Made by a program: the position numbers and the translations under genes
Part shown: piece after piece, positions 21,206-28,521 of the stretch
How positions within the stretch are numbered: the stretch's first letter is position 1
How the letters are laid out: every line of letters starts with the position of its first letter
The notes under the pieces: model-generated
The model's database searches: none
What the model was told of the DNA's origin: nothing
The model's input: only the letters and a program-made list of their open reading frames with translations
DNA from: a virus
Length of the DNA: 47,089 bases
Reading direction: 5' to 3' (one strand)
Virus record (IMG/VR): IMGVR_UViG_3300045996_001321
Location: 1 to 47,089 of that record

Positions 21206-22017
21206 CCCGCGATAGCAACAGCGGCCCGCAGGGCGAAAACCCGGAGCGTAGCGGAGGGGTTGAGTGCGAAGCACCGCAGAGCGGCGGGAGCGAAGCGAGC
21301 GCATCGCCCAAACTTCAAACTCGCGAGAACATGCTTCTCAGCCTCGACCGCGAACAACTCCTTAACGAGTCCCGATCTCCTACCGAAGGAGTGAAAGAGC
21401 GGGCGAGGGAATTGCTGGCGGCTGAGTACGAGGCCGACGACGTCTTGCTCGGCTATGCCCATCACATTCGGCACGGTTCGGGAGGGTTTTTCGCGCCAGC
21501 AATTCGTGCCATAACTGCCGCCCTCTCACCCCCTATCCAGGATGAGCGACCGACAGCCTCTGGGCGCGTGCCTGCGGCACCGGGCTCTCGTGAACCGAGC
21601 CCTTCGGTCTCGGCCGCAAGCGGCTTCGATCCCTCGCGCGCGGTCGAAATCTTAGAAGACGCACTCCAAGAGGTCGCCGAACGGTACAGCCCAGAAGGTA
21701 TGGGCACGGCGAACGCGTTAGCCGCAGTTGCTGTCGACGCTCTCGAAGAACTGGCCGAACTTCGCGCCCGCGATAGGGATCGAAGCGGCGAAGCCGATGA
21801 GACGCGTAGCGGCTCAGCCGAAGGCGAGAGCCCGGCCCGAAGGGATCGCCCAACCTCTAGCGTATCCGATAAGCCGGAAGGGGAAGCGCTGTGGGAGGCG
21901 CTGAAGAAAAACGACCGCAATCCTCACGGACCGACTTTGCACATTCTCAAGTCGCAATTTCTGGCGGTGGTTGCCTCTCTCCCCACCGATAAGACGGGAG
22001 GCGATCATGTCCGGTGA
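21202..22017 (+). CDS. Mosaic protein built around three repeat copies
   Basis: 271 residues. Normal helical segments (about 38-110, 148-193 and 228-271; for example NMLLSLDREQLLNESRSPTE, RAVEILEDALQEVAERYSPE, EALWEALKKNDRNPHGPTLH) alternate with three low-complexity segments coded by palindromic repeats at 21222-21315, 21560-21640 and 21765-21862. The helical blocks resemble small ead/Ea-type early proteins. The gene seems to be several small ORFs joined by in-frame repeats, or one gene interrupted by them. Confidence 0.6.
   Translation: MTRDSNSGPQGENPERSGGVECEAPQSGGSEASASPKLQTRENMLLSLDREQLLNESRSPTEGVKERARELLAAEYEADDVLLGYAHHIRHGSGGFFAPAIRAITAALSPPIQDERPTASGRVPAAPGSREPSPSVSAASGFDPSRAVEILEDALQEVAERYSPEGMGTANALAAVAVDALEELAELRARDRDRSGEADETRSGSAEGESPARRDRPTSSVSDKPEGEALWEALKKNDRNPHGPTLHILKSQFLAVVASLPTDKTGGDHVR
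21222..21315 (-). repeat. Dispersed palindromic repeat copy
   Basis: Minus reading: AGTTTGGGCGATGCGCTCGC, then TTCG-centred units and CTCCGCTACGCTCCGGG. Codes for residues about 7-38 of the mosaic protein. Confidence 0.6.
21560..21640 (+). repeat. Dispersed palindromic repeat copy
   Basis: GGGCGCGTGCCTGCGGC..., then CGAGCCCTTCGGTCTCGG and GCTTCGATCC, closely parallel to the copy at 28145-28230 (GGGCGCGTGTATCCGGC..., GCTTCGATCC). Confidence 0.6.
21765..21862 (-). repeat. Dispersed palindromic repeat copy
   Basis: Minus reading starts AGGTTGGGCGATCCCTTCGG and includes the 18-nt block shared with 8467-8484. Confidence 0.6.
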
Positions 22018-22339
22018 CAAATACCCCCGTGAGGCGGTAAGCCTCGAAGCCCACTCGATCCCGACCATGCCCGGTAATCCCGAACTGCTGGCGTGCGTGT
22101 CGGAGCAATTCCGTTGCTATGAAACCTCGTCCTATTACGAAGAGCGCGTTCGGGACCTTGGTTCCAACTCAGCCTCCGAAGGCTTCGGACTGCTTTTTGA
22201 CTACATCCACGATCCAGAGCGCACCGACAAAGAGCTTTCGGCTCTGTTCGGTCCGATGCGGCTATTAATGGGCCGTTGCCAAGACATTCAGTCCGTTCGG
22301 AGGGACGAGGCTTCTTCTACCGAGAGAGGTGGGCGATGA
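22007..22339 (+). CDS. Hypothetical early protein
   Basis: 110 residues, overlapping the mosaic gene by 11 nt. Helical, Ser/Glu-rich (ELLACVSEQFRCYETSSYYE). Function unknown. Confidence 0.6.
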   Translation: MSGDKYPREAVSLEAHSIPTMPGNPELLACVSEQFRCYETSSYYEERVRDLGSNSASEGFGLLFDYIHDPERTDKELSALFGPMRLLMGRCQDIQSVRRDEASSTERGGR

Positions 22340-23229
22340 TTGAGCTTGAACTGATCAGCGGTAGAGAAGGCCTCTGCCTTGCCATTAACGGATCTAGAGT
22401 CGCTGGACCAAAGCCCTGGGGCGGAGGAACGGTCACTCAAAAGTGGCAAGCAGACGCCGCCGTAATTCGCTCAGTTCTTCCCGACGCTGGAACGGGTGAG
22501 CCGCCATACCCGTCCGACGACTGGAGGGAGCAGGGGTACAAGTCGGCGGCAGATGAGATTGACGACATGGCGAGGGTCGGACGCGCCCTGGTCGAAGCCA
22601 TCGCCAGTTGCGCGAAGTCGGGGCCGTTGAAGGGCTGGCACCCCATGGACTGCCCGAGCGAGATCGTCGCTGATCTCGTCAACCGCCTGGAAGAGGCTCA
22701 ATCTCGCGCCACCCCGGCTCTACCGGAGGAGCGGGAGCCGGTGCTGCTGGTCTGCGGGTATTGTCGCGTCGAGCGGCCCGACCAGAAGGCCATGCGTCTG
22801 CACGTCATCGCGGCCCATGATAACGGCGGCTCCCCTGTAGGCGACGGGGAGCGGGCGGAAGCTCGGCAGGAGGAGGCCCGCATCGCTGCCGAATGGGTTG
22901 CCTCCTACAACCCCGCCCCATCTCTACCGGACGAGGGGGCGGAGAAATTTCGCAGCTTGCTCTATCGGCTTCGGGATTCTCAGATCGCCGTCGATCCGGA
23001 CTACGTACAGGTGCCTCTCCGCTATCTCGCCGATGTGCTTGTCGCGGGCCACGATCTCGCCCCCATCCCCTCCCCAAACGGGCTGAGGGAAGCGGCAGAA
23101 CGCGGGCTTGAGTGCGCCATTGAATATGCGAACGAGCTTGGAGGTGGCCCGGTCTTCGACAATGTAATGCGTGAGATCGGGCGCATCGAAGCCGCCCTCC
23201 GCGCTTCACCCAATGGAGGGGAGCGATGA
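22336..23229 (+). CDS. Early protein with C2H2-like zinc motif
   Basis: 297 residues. Residues 1-55 form a beta-rich start, 60-125 a helical region, and residues about 139-160 carry a C2H2-like motif CGYCRVERPDQKAMRLHVIA AH (Cys-x2-Cys-x12-His-x4-His). The last 130 residues are helical and acidic (EKFRSLLYRLRDSQIAVDPD). Likely a fusion of small phage early modules. ATGA overlap upstream. Confidence 0.65.
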   Translation: MIELELISGREGLCLAINGSRVAGPKPWGGGTVTQKWQADAAVIRSVLPDAGTGEPPYPSDDWREQGYKSAADEIDDMARVGRALVEAIASCAKSGPLKGWHPMDCPSEIVADLVNRLEEAQSRATPALPEEREPVLLVCGYCRVERPDQKAMRLHVIAAHDNGGSPVGDGERAEARQEEARIAAEWVASYNPAPSLPDEGAEKFRSLLYRLRDSQIAVDPDYVQVPLRYLADVLVAGHDLAPIPSPNGLREAAERGLECAIEYANELGGGPVFDNVMREIGRIEAALRASPNGGER

Positions 23230-23519
23230 CGCACGAAGCCGGTCTTCTGGCGCGACTCGCGGCTCTTGCGGCAAAGGCGACAGCGCCTCCTTGGACCGTC
23301 TCCAAGGGGTCGCCCTTTTGCGACCTTCGCGCCAAAGAAACGCGTCGGGGGGAGCGCATAGACGGCCCGCTCGTCACCTTCCACCAGCATGGCGGCTCTG
23401 CCGCAGCTATGGAGGAACAGCAGGCCAATCGCGCGCTCATCGCCGAAGTCGTCAACAACCTGCCGGCCCTGCTCGCCGCCTCTTCCTATTCTCCTGTGGG
23501 GGTGTCGCGAGATGCTTAG
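23226..23519 (+). CDS. ead/Ea22-like early protein
   Basis: 97 residues. The pattern L-L-A-R-L-A-A-L-A-A-K-A-T-x-P-P-W and a late ANRALIAEVVNNLPALLA match a widespread family of phage early proteins (Ea22/ead type) with no firm function. Confidence 0.7.
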   Translation: MTHEAGLLARLAALAAKATAPPWTVSKGSPFCDLRAKETRRGERIDGPLVTFHQHGGSAAAMEEQQANRALIAEVVNNLPALLAASSYSPVGVSRDA

Positions 23520-23622
23520 GACGGCCTTCGGCAACCTGCTACCCTTGCTTCGCACCAAGCCAGCTACGCCGTCTTGGCCCTGCGGGAGGGTATCAGGCGT
23601 AGGGCGCGCGGCCCATGGCTAG
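23512..23622 (+). CDS. Possible tiny ORF before excisionase
   Basis: 36 residues, bridging the neighbouring genes with overlaps at both ends. Another frame through the same stretch (SYAVLALREGIRRRARG) also looks protein-like, so the true coding here is uncertain. Confidence 0.25.
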   Translation: MLRTAFGNLLPLLRTKPATPSWPCGRVSGVGRAAHG

Positions 23623-23866
23623 AGAATACCCCTACCCGCCCCGGATGATGACCCGCGCCAGGGCAGCGCACTATTGCGACCTGCCCGAAGCCGAGTTCGA
23701 GCGCGAGGTCGCCGCAGGCACCTTGCCGCCGCCGATCCTGCTGGGTCGAAAGCCGCACTGGAGCCGCAAGGATCTGGACGAGCGGCTTGACATGCTGGCC
23801 GGCGGCGATGCTCCTGACTGGAGAGCGAATTCCAACTTCTACAGCAGGAAGAAGCGTGTCGCGTAA
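23615..23866 (+). CDS. Putative excisionase/AlpA-like HTH protein
   Basis: 83 residues. YPPRMMTRARAAHYCDLPEA then EFEREVAAGTLPPPILLGRK and PHWSRKDLDERLDML is the winged helix pattern of phage excisionases and AlpA regulators. It lies just upstream of the integrase and overlaps it by 11 nt, the usual pairing for direction control of integration. Confidence 0.8.
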   Translation: MAREYPYPPRMMTRARAAHYCDLPEAEFEREVAAGTLPPPILLGRKPHWSRKDLDERLDMLAGGDAPDWRANSNFYSRKKRVA

Positions 23867-24911
23867 GCAACATACCCTGGAGCACGTCAAGCAGGTGAAG
23901 CGAGGCAATGTGACCTATCTCTATTTCAATACCGGAGAGAAGGTGGACAAGAGGCCCGTTTACGTCGCGCTGGGCCGCAAGGGCTCGCTCGAGGTGGGCA
24001 CGCGCTACTCGGCGGCCCTGGCAGCACGCACACGCCGGGCTGGGCTTCCTTCGTCCCTGACGGTGCCGCAGCTCGTCCAGCGCTATGAGCGCAGCCCGGA
24101 GTTCACCCGCAAGAGCGTAGGGACGCAGCGAGCCTACAGCGTCTATCTCAACCGCTTGGCGAAAGAGTTCAACACGGCGCCGGCCGGCGCCTTCGCCGCG
24201 AGCGACATCTATGCGCTGCTGGACGAGATGGGGAACCGCCCGGCCGCAGTGCAAATGCTCCTCCTGGCAGGCGGGCAGATGTTCGCTTGGGCGCTCAAAC
24301 GAAAATTCGTCATCCAGAATCCCTTCGACGGGATCGATCGCGAGGATTGGGAGGCGCGGCAATATGAGCCTTGGCCGGAGGCGGTCGTTGAGGAAGCGCT
24401 GGCGGACCCACGCTTGGAACTGGCCGTCGCCCTGCTCTACTTCACGGGCCAGCGCATCGGCGACTGTTGCAAGATGAAATGGGCCGACGTCGACGGCGAC
24501 GAGATCCACGTCGTCCAGCAAAAGACGGGGAAGGAGCTTTTCATCCCGGTTCACTCCCGGCTGGCGGATATCCTCGCCCGGGCGCCTCGGGATGGCGATA
24601 CGATCCTCGCCGACGTGCGAGGCTTCAAAGCGAAGGATCAGACGATCCGGGGGTGGATTGCCGCGTTCGGCGTGAAGAAGGGCATCAAGCTCGTCCCCCA
24701 CGGGCTCCGTAAAAATGCGGTCAACGCGCTTTTGGAGGCCGGATGCACGGCGGCACAGGTGTCCTCGATCACCGGACAGTCGCTCCAGATGATCGAGCAC
24801 TACGCCCGCAAACGCAACAACCGGCGGCTTGGCCGGGCCGCCATGGCTAAATGGGAACGGGCCGGAAACGGGGAAACGGCGGGGAAAACTTCGCAGGAAG
24901 GTGAGGAATAA
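23856..24911 (+). CDS. int: Tyrosine recombinase (phage integrase)
   Basis: 351 residues from GTG 23856 with AGGAAG upstream. The N-terminal arm-binding and core-binding domains span 1-165. The catalytic domain has Arg200 (TGQRIGDCCKMKW), a beta-hairpin Lys (QQKTGKELF), His282-x-x-Arg285 (PHGLRKNA) and the nucleophile Tyr316 (MIEHYARKR). The second His of the R-H-R-H-Y set is replaced by Gln (ITGQSL), which is tolerated in some family members. It inserts the phage into the host chromosome, so this is a temperate phage. Confidence 0.96.
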   Translation: MSRKQHTLEHVKQVKRGNVTYLYFNTGEKVDKRPVYVALGRKGSLEVGTRYSAALAARTRRAGLPSSLTVPQLVQRYERSPEFTRKSVGTQRAYSVYLNRLAKEFNTAPAGAFAASDIYALLDEMGNRPAAVQMLLLAGGQMFAWALKRKFVIQNPFDGIDREDWEARQYEPWPEAVVEEALADPRLELAVALLYFTGQRIGDCCKMKWADVDGDEIHVVQQKTGKELFIPVHSRLADILARAPRDGDTILADVRGFKAKDQTIRGWIAAFGVKKGIKLVPHGLRKNAVNALLEAGCTAAQVSSITGQSLQMIEHYARKRNNRRLGRAAMAKWERAGNGETAGKTSQEGEE

Positions 24912-25048
24912 TGCGGCATTGCGTTTATAGCGCCGTTAGTTTAGCCTCCGCAGGAATGCTGGGGTTTCGCCCTTCGTTCCGGGAAAACGGCGCCCTTTGC
25001 AGCCAGCGACTTAGCGACCCTCAGGAAAACGAAGGAGGCCGAAAATGA
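24911..25048 (+). CDS. Possible small ORF after integrase
   Basis: 45 residues. It begins within the integrase stop (TAATG) and ends in an ATGA overlap with the next gene, but its composition is not strongly protein-like. The same 133 nt could hold the phage attachment site, which I could not identify without the host sequence. Confidence 0.3.
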   Translation: MRHCVYSAVSLASAGMLGFRPSFRENGALCSQRLSDPQENEGGRK

Positions 25049-25551
25049 CGGCGAACATCCATCAAATGCTGATCGACGGGGTGCTCCGGCAATTCCCGGA
25101 GGCCAAGACTGCGGGGCTATGGAAGGCGCTGCGAGCTCACCCCGAGCTTGATTACGCGGCAGACCTCCTGGCAAACGACAAGGAGTGGGCGCAGGCCGTC
25201 AGGTTCGTTCCCGATGCTTGGCTGATAGACTCCGAAAACGGGCTCGTTGTGGTGTTCGAGGCCGTTCACTCCCATGAGGTGTCGGAAGACAAGTTCGCCC
25301 GAATGGTGGAGCTGTCCTGGGCGCTGGACGAAGACTATTTTAGGGTTCTGCTGGTCAGATGCGATGTGACCGGCCGGCGCGCCTACGATGTCCAGTGGAC
25401 GGAACTGGCGATGATCCACGCCGGGCGCGAGATTGGCGATCACACGCTGTGGCAGCGCTACACGGCCGAGCACTGCTCGAGCCTCTTGCAAGACCTTCCC
25501 GAAGAAGCGGCGGCCCCGGTCGAGGCTGACTCCGAACTGGCAGACGCATGA
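25045..25551 (+). CDS. PD-(D/E)XK-like hypothetical protein
   Basis: 168 residues; GGAGG before the ATG. FVPDAWLIDSENGLVVVFEA is consistent with a PD-(D/E)XK core (P-D ... strand ... E), but a Lys after the Glu is lacking (EAVHSH). Possibly an inactive or divergent nuclease. Located between integrase and small accessory genes. Confidence 0.65.
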   Translation: MTANIHQMLIDGVLRQFPEAKTAGLWKALRAHPELDYAADLLANDKEWAQAVRFVPDAWLIDSENGLVVVFEAVHSHEVSEDKFARMVELSWALDEDYFRVLLVRCDVTGRRAYDVQWTELAMIHAGREIGDHTLWQRYTAEHCSSLLQDLPEEAAAPVEADSELADA

Positions 25552-25579
25552 CGGCACATTCTGTTCTTGGGAGGTTCGC

Positions 25580-25819
25580 ATGAGCGTGACAATCGACAGC
25601 CGCATCTACAAGGACTCGTTCTACGGCATCCTGAACGCCAACGGAGCTTTTTGGACGCCGCTAGCCTTCGACAGTCCAGCTAAGGCCGAAAAGCACCTTC
25701 GCGACTTCTTTAATCCCGCCGACTGTCAGTGGCAGGGCATGCGCAGCAAGTTCAGGATCGTGCCTGTCCGGATCCAGCTCACCGCGATCACTGAAGCTGA
25801 CGAGGCCAAAGCAGCATGA
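25580..25819 (+). CDS. Hypothetical accessory protein
   Basis: 79 residues with GGGAGG upstream. Core: YGILNANGAFWTPLAFDSPA, AEKHLRDFFNPADCQW. A compact alpha/beta phage protein without an assigned role. Confidence 0.75.
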   Translation: MSVTIDSRIYKDSFYGILNANGAFWTPLAFDSPAKAEKHLRDFFNPADCQWQGMRSKFRIVPVRIQLTAITEADEAKAA

Positions 25820-26160
25820 CTCCTTCCTCTGCCTTCGGAGGGCAGGCCGTTGTCCGTCCTAACGCGCGGCGGCGCCGGGTTAGTCCGTTCACATCAACGA
25901 TTGGGCGGCTAGCAGAATGCGAAGCTCAGCTAATCAGCGCGCGGGCCGAGATCGAAATGCGCAGCCTCTTCCTGGATGCTGTCTTTGAAGAGGTTCAGCC
26001 AAGCGTCGAGCAGATCATCAAATGGGCTACGCGGGTAGGTGAATTGAGGCGGGAGGCCGCCGCGTCAGTCGACACTCGTCCGAAGGACGGAGACGCGAAG
26101 CAGGCTCCATCGCCGAAGGCGACGACAGCGCGGTGGCGAAGCCAGACGCCAAACCTCTAG
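25816..26160 (+). CDS. Hypothetical protein with repeat-derived tail
   Basis: 114 residues. Residues 25-83 are helical (RLAECEAQLISARAEIEMRS); the last 30 (VDTRPKDGDAKQAPSPKA) come from a palindromic repeat copy. ATGA overlap upstream. Confidence 0.6.
   Translation: MTPSSAFGGQAVVRPNARRRRVSPFTSTIGRLAECEAQLISARAEIEMRSLFLDAVFEEVQPSVEQIIKWATRVGELRREAAASVDTRPKDGDAKQAPSPKATTARWRSQTPNL
26060..26158 (-). repeat. Dispersed palindromic repeat copy
   Basis: Contains GCGTCAGTCGACACTC (26062-26077), shared with 16850-16865. Minus reading begins AGGTTTGGCGTCTGGCTTCG. Confidence 0.6.
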
Positions 26161-26174
26161 CGGAGGGAGAGTAG

Positions 26175-26426
26175 ATGAAGACAATGCGCGAGAGATTGGC
26201 GAGCCGAATTTGCTGCCCGAGCGGGCTTTGCGAGAACGCTGATCAGCAATACGCCGTCTGCCAAGCTCATACCTACCTGAGGACCGCCGATGCCATCCTG
26301 GACGAGCTGCGTGATCCGGATAAGGGGATGCTTGAAGCTGGGGGAGCCTACGAGATCGGGCTCAACGGCTGGCAAGCCATGATCAAGGCCGCCCGTCAGC
26401 CCTCTATAGAGACTGTGGAAAAATGA
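26175..26426 (+). CDS. Hypothetical accessory protein with Cys-rich start
   Basis: 83 residues; GGAGGGAG upstream. RICCPSGLCENADQQYAVCQ carries four Cys that may bind zinc or iron, followed by a helix (RTADAILDELRDPDKGM). Similar to small phage proteins of the EaA/Eae type; function unknown. Confidence 0.7.
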   Translation: MKTMRERLASRICCPSGLCENADQQYAVCQAHTYLRTADAILDELRDPDKGMLEAGGAYEIGLNGWQAMIKAARQPSIETVEK

Positions 26427-26621
26427 AGGTTGGGCGATTTCGCTTCGCGAACCGTCGCTGGTCGGGCTTCGCCCCGAGCCGCTCAGCTTCTCCCTCGGCC
26501 CTGCTTTCGTGCGTGTCCATCCACGCCGCCGCAGCCTCGTGCCAGACCTACCCCGATCTGCATCGGCTCAGACTAGCAAAGGCGTAGCTACCACGAAAGC
26601 GCTATGCGCGCAAGGTCGGAT
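26427..26621 (+). repeat. Non-coding gap containing a palindromic repeat copy
   Basis: The repeat covers about 26427-26510 (GTTGGGCGATTTCGCTTCGC, then GGGCTTCGCCCCGAGCCGC). The remaining bases hold no gene I can support. Confidence 0.6.
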
Positions 26622-26873
26622 ATGGTAGGCAGGGGGATGGATCGTCGACAGATTGCGCTGCGTCTCGGGCTCCTTTTGATGGCGCTCTCAGGCGCGGCCG
26701 GGATGGGGGCAATGTTCTACAGCGCCGGCCTCCAGTCTGCGTATCAGGCGGCTGGTGGCACGGACGTTTTACCGGCCGCGGCCTTTTACCTGAGGCTCGC
26801 ATGGATCGGCCTCGGGACATGCGCCTACTCGGCGATCCTCATTGGCATCTATGTTGTGCGGCACTTGCGATAG
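26622..26873 (+). CDS. Small integral membrane protein
   Basis: 83 residues if ATG 26622 is used; ATG 26604 and 26637 are alternatives. Two membrane segments: LRLGLLLMALSGAAGMGAMF and WIGLGTCAYSAILIGIYVV. The N-terminus and C-terminus are basic, so both are probably cytoplasmic. It could act in superinfection exclusion or lysogenic conversion, given its position at the end of the accessory operon, but nothing proves that. Confidence 0.65.
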   Translation: MVGRGMDRRQIALRLGLLLMALSGAAGMGAMFYSAGLQSAYQAAGGTDVLPAAAFYLRLAWIGLGTCAYSAILIGIYVVRHLR

Positions 26874-26879
26874 TGGCCG

Positions 26880-26955
26880 CCGGGCGCAGCCCTGAGACCA
26901 CTTGCGGACTCGGCCCGAAGGGCGGCAGAGCGGCGGCGAAGCCGCATCGCCCGAC
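26880..26955 (-). repeat. Dispersed palindromic repeat copy
   Basis: Minus reading: AAGTCGGGCGATGCGGCTTC, GCCGCCCTTCGGGCCGAG. Between two genes. Confidence 0.6.
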
Positions 26956-27021
26956 TTATGAAGCTTACGAAACTTACGCAATAACTCGATAAGTTGGCGG
27001 GCACACGCTATAGGGGAAGGT

Positions 27022-27312
27022 ATGGACGACATCCGAATCAGCGAAATCAGTTTCGCCATCGAAGTGCCAGACGTTGAAGCGCCGCTCGCGCTGGTCAAGG
27101 CCGCACGCGAAGAGATCGACCGTCTCCTCTATGCTGAGGTTCTGGGCGCACCCGCCAATCACCGATCGGCGCCTACGAGCTTTCCGTTAAGGCAGCCCCG
27201 GCAAGCCGCTTCGCGTCTTGTCCCTCCGGGTGACGATCCTCGCGCGGCGCCTTGCGCCATAGGCGGTCTTCGGCTATCAAAGGTACGTGAGGGCGCGCGC
27301 CGGGGGCCATAA
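27022..27312 (+). CDS. Last accessory protein of rightward operon
   Basis: 96 residues with GGGGAAGG before the ATG. The first 45 residues (IRISEISFAIEVPDVEAPLA, LVKAAREEIDRLLYAEVLG) look like a small folded unit; the rest is Pro/Arg/Ala-rich and probably unstructured. Function unknown. Confidence 0.6.
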   Translation: MDDIRISEISFAIEVPDVEAPLALVKAAREEIDRLLYAEVLGAPANHRSAPTSFPLRQPRQAASRLVPPGDDPRAAPCAIGGLRLSKVREGARRGP

Positions 27313-27330
27313 CCCCGTCGCAGTCCCGGC

Positions 27331-27377
27331 CGCCAGCGGCCCCGGATGCTGGTAACATTCGGAACCGGCCGCTGGCG
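27331..27377. terminator. Convergent-operon terminator-like inverted repeat
   Basis: CGCCAGCGGCC (27331-27341) and GGCCGCTGGCG (27367-27377), 11-bp perfect arms with a 25-nt loop. It lies where the plus-strand operon (ending 27312) meets the minus-strand late operon (ending 27428). No T-run follows, so it may act as a barrier between transcription units rather than a classical terminator. Confidence 0.5.
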
Positions 27378-27427
27378 CCTAACCCCTCGCCTTGTGAGCC
27401 GCTAGCCCGCGCTTCCGCCGTCGTGAG

Positions 27428-27640
27428 TCATGGCCTCGCCTTCCCCGCTTCCTGCATCCCCTGCCCGGCCTTCTTGCGAGCTGCCACGCCAGCCTCGAGG
27501 GCGACGTTCAGCTCTTCCGCAGTCGCGCCGCCCACAGACTTGCCGAGGCGTCCGACGATGCCCCGCAAGGCCTCTTCGTTCGTTGCCGCCGTCTTGACGA
27601 GGTTCAAGGCGAAGAGGGCGATTTCCCTTACCTGGCTCAT
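27428..27640 (-). CDS. Hypothetical protein, end of late operon
   Basis: 70 residues, helical and Ala-rich (EIALFALNLVKTAATNEEAL; AEELNVALEAGVAARKKAGQ). ATGA overlap with the lipoprotein gene upstream, so the two probably work together. Unknown family. Confidence 0.65.
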   Translation of the reverse strand: MSQVREIALFALNLVKTAATNEEALRGIVGRLGKSVGGATAEELNVALEAGVAARKKAGQGMQEAGKARP

Positions 27641-28122
27641 TTCGAAGATCCTCTCAGGACAGCGGTTGAAATCATTCGGGTGAGCGTGGCATTGTACGCT
27701 CCGGCCTTGGCGAGGTTCTCGGCATAGGCCACGGCGTTGTTGGACTTCCTCGCGAGGCCGGCCATGTCGAGATGATGCTCGATCCGGCAGCGAAGGGCGA
27801 GCGCGGACCCGCCCTCGTCGGTAATGACTGCCAATGATGGCTCCGCGGTCACCATGTCGCAGAAGTTCTCGCGCGCCGTATCCGCGTCCTGAGACCTCGG
27901 AAGCGCGCCGGTCTGGAAAGCCATCGTGCCGGCCAGGAACGTGGTCTCCGCGAGGCTGTTGGCGCCGATGAGGAGGCGTTCGTCAATGGTCGTGGATGAA
28001 GCGGCGATCGGCCTCGCGCTGAGGAACAGCCCCGCCAGTCCCGCGCCCGTCGACGCTATCTCCCCAGCCCCACACCCCCCGAGCAACAGGGGAACGAATA
28101 GCGCAGTGAATCTCTTCTTCAT
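27637..28122 (-). CDS. Putative lipoprotein of the lysis region
   Basis: 161 residues; GGAG before the ATG. Signal peptide of class II with lipobox LLLGGC (Cys17), so lipid-anchored. The mature part is helical (DERLLIGANSLAETTFLAGT) with two Cys (FCDMVTAEP, LRCRIEHH). It could be a spanin-type or virion-exported lipoprotein. It follows the tailspike/lysis-like genes. Confidence 0.75.
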   Translation of the reverse strand: MKKRFTALFVPLLLGGCGAGEIASTGAGLAGLFLSARPIAASSTTIDERLLIGANSLAETTFLAGTMAFQTGALPRSQDADTARENFCDMVTAEPSLAVITDEGGSALALRCRIEHHLDMAGLARKSNNAVAYAENLAKAGAYNATLTRMISTAVLRGSSK

Positions 28123-28144
28123 CTCGTCTCTCCTCGTTGAAGAT

Positions 28145-28230
28145 TTGGGCGCGTGTATCCGGCTCTCGCCCTTCGGGCCGAGCCCGTTCCGGTCTCGTCG
28201 CTTCGCGCTTCGATCCGGCGCGCGGCGACT
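28145..28230 (+). repeat. Dispersed palindromic repeat copy
   Basis: TTTGGGCGCGTGTATCCGGC, then CGAGCCCGTTCCGGTCTCG (28179-28197, identical to 9413-9431). Between the lipoprotein gene and the tRNA-like region. Confidence 0.65.
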
Positions 28231-28249
28231 TGCAAAGAGGCCCGCGCTA

Positions 28250-28361
28250 TGCTACGCACCGCCTTGGTTGCGGCGCTACCGGCTGGAGCGCAGTTCGAGT
28301 CTGCGGGGGCAATCGAGGTTGCTCCGCATGGGCCTCGGCGGTTCGAATCCGCCCGCCGCAC
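28250..28361 (+). other. tRNA-like region (degenerate or fragmentary)
   Basis: Two T-arm-like hairpins occur on the plus strand: CGCAGTTCGAGTCTGCG (28289-28305) and GGCGGTTCGAATCCGCC (28337-28353). TGCGGCG (28269-28275) pairs fully with CGCCGCA (28354-28360) like an acceptor stem. The 92-nt span could be folded as a serine-type tRNA with a CGA loop, but the D-arm space (13 nt) is too short. Best read as one or two tRNA remnants or a tRNA-like RNA. Its left edge, 28250-28273, repeats at 40112-40135. Confidence 0.45.
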
Positions 28362-28427
28362 ATATGGGTAGTCGCCGGGACCGGGTGACGGAAATGCGGG
28401 GACGCCTCCTCGTGCCAAACCTTCCGC

Positions 28428-28501
28428 TCCCCCGTCGTCTAGCGGTAGGACTACGGCCTTTGAAGCCGTCAACCGTGGTTCGAGTCCACGCGGGGGAACC
28501 A
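28428..28501 (+). tRNA. tRNA-Gln (anticodon TTG)
   Basis: Complete cloverleaf of 74 nt: acceptor TCCCCCG/CGGGGGA (7 bp), D-arm GTC...GAC with GGTAGG loop, anticodon arm ACGGC-CTTTGAA-GCCGT with TTG, T-arm CGTGG-TTCGAGT-CCACG, discriminator A and encoded CCA (28499-28501). It reads CAA codons, which are rare in high-G+C hosts, and lies on the strand opposite to its late-gene neighbours. Confidence 0.95.
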
Positions 28502-28521
28502 TCCGGGCCGAAGGCATCGCC

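Noticed and set aside
24912-25044. attP core directly after the integrase
   Set aside because: No tRNA end or obvious core repeat is visible; cannot be identified without host sequence.
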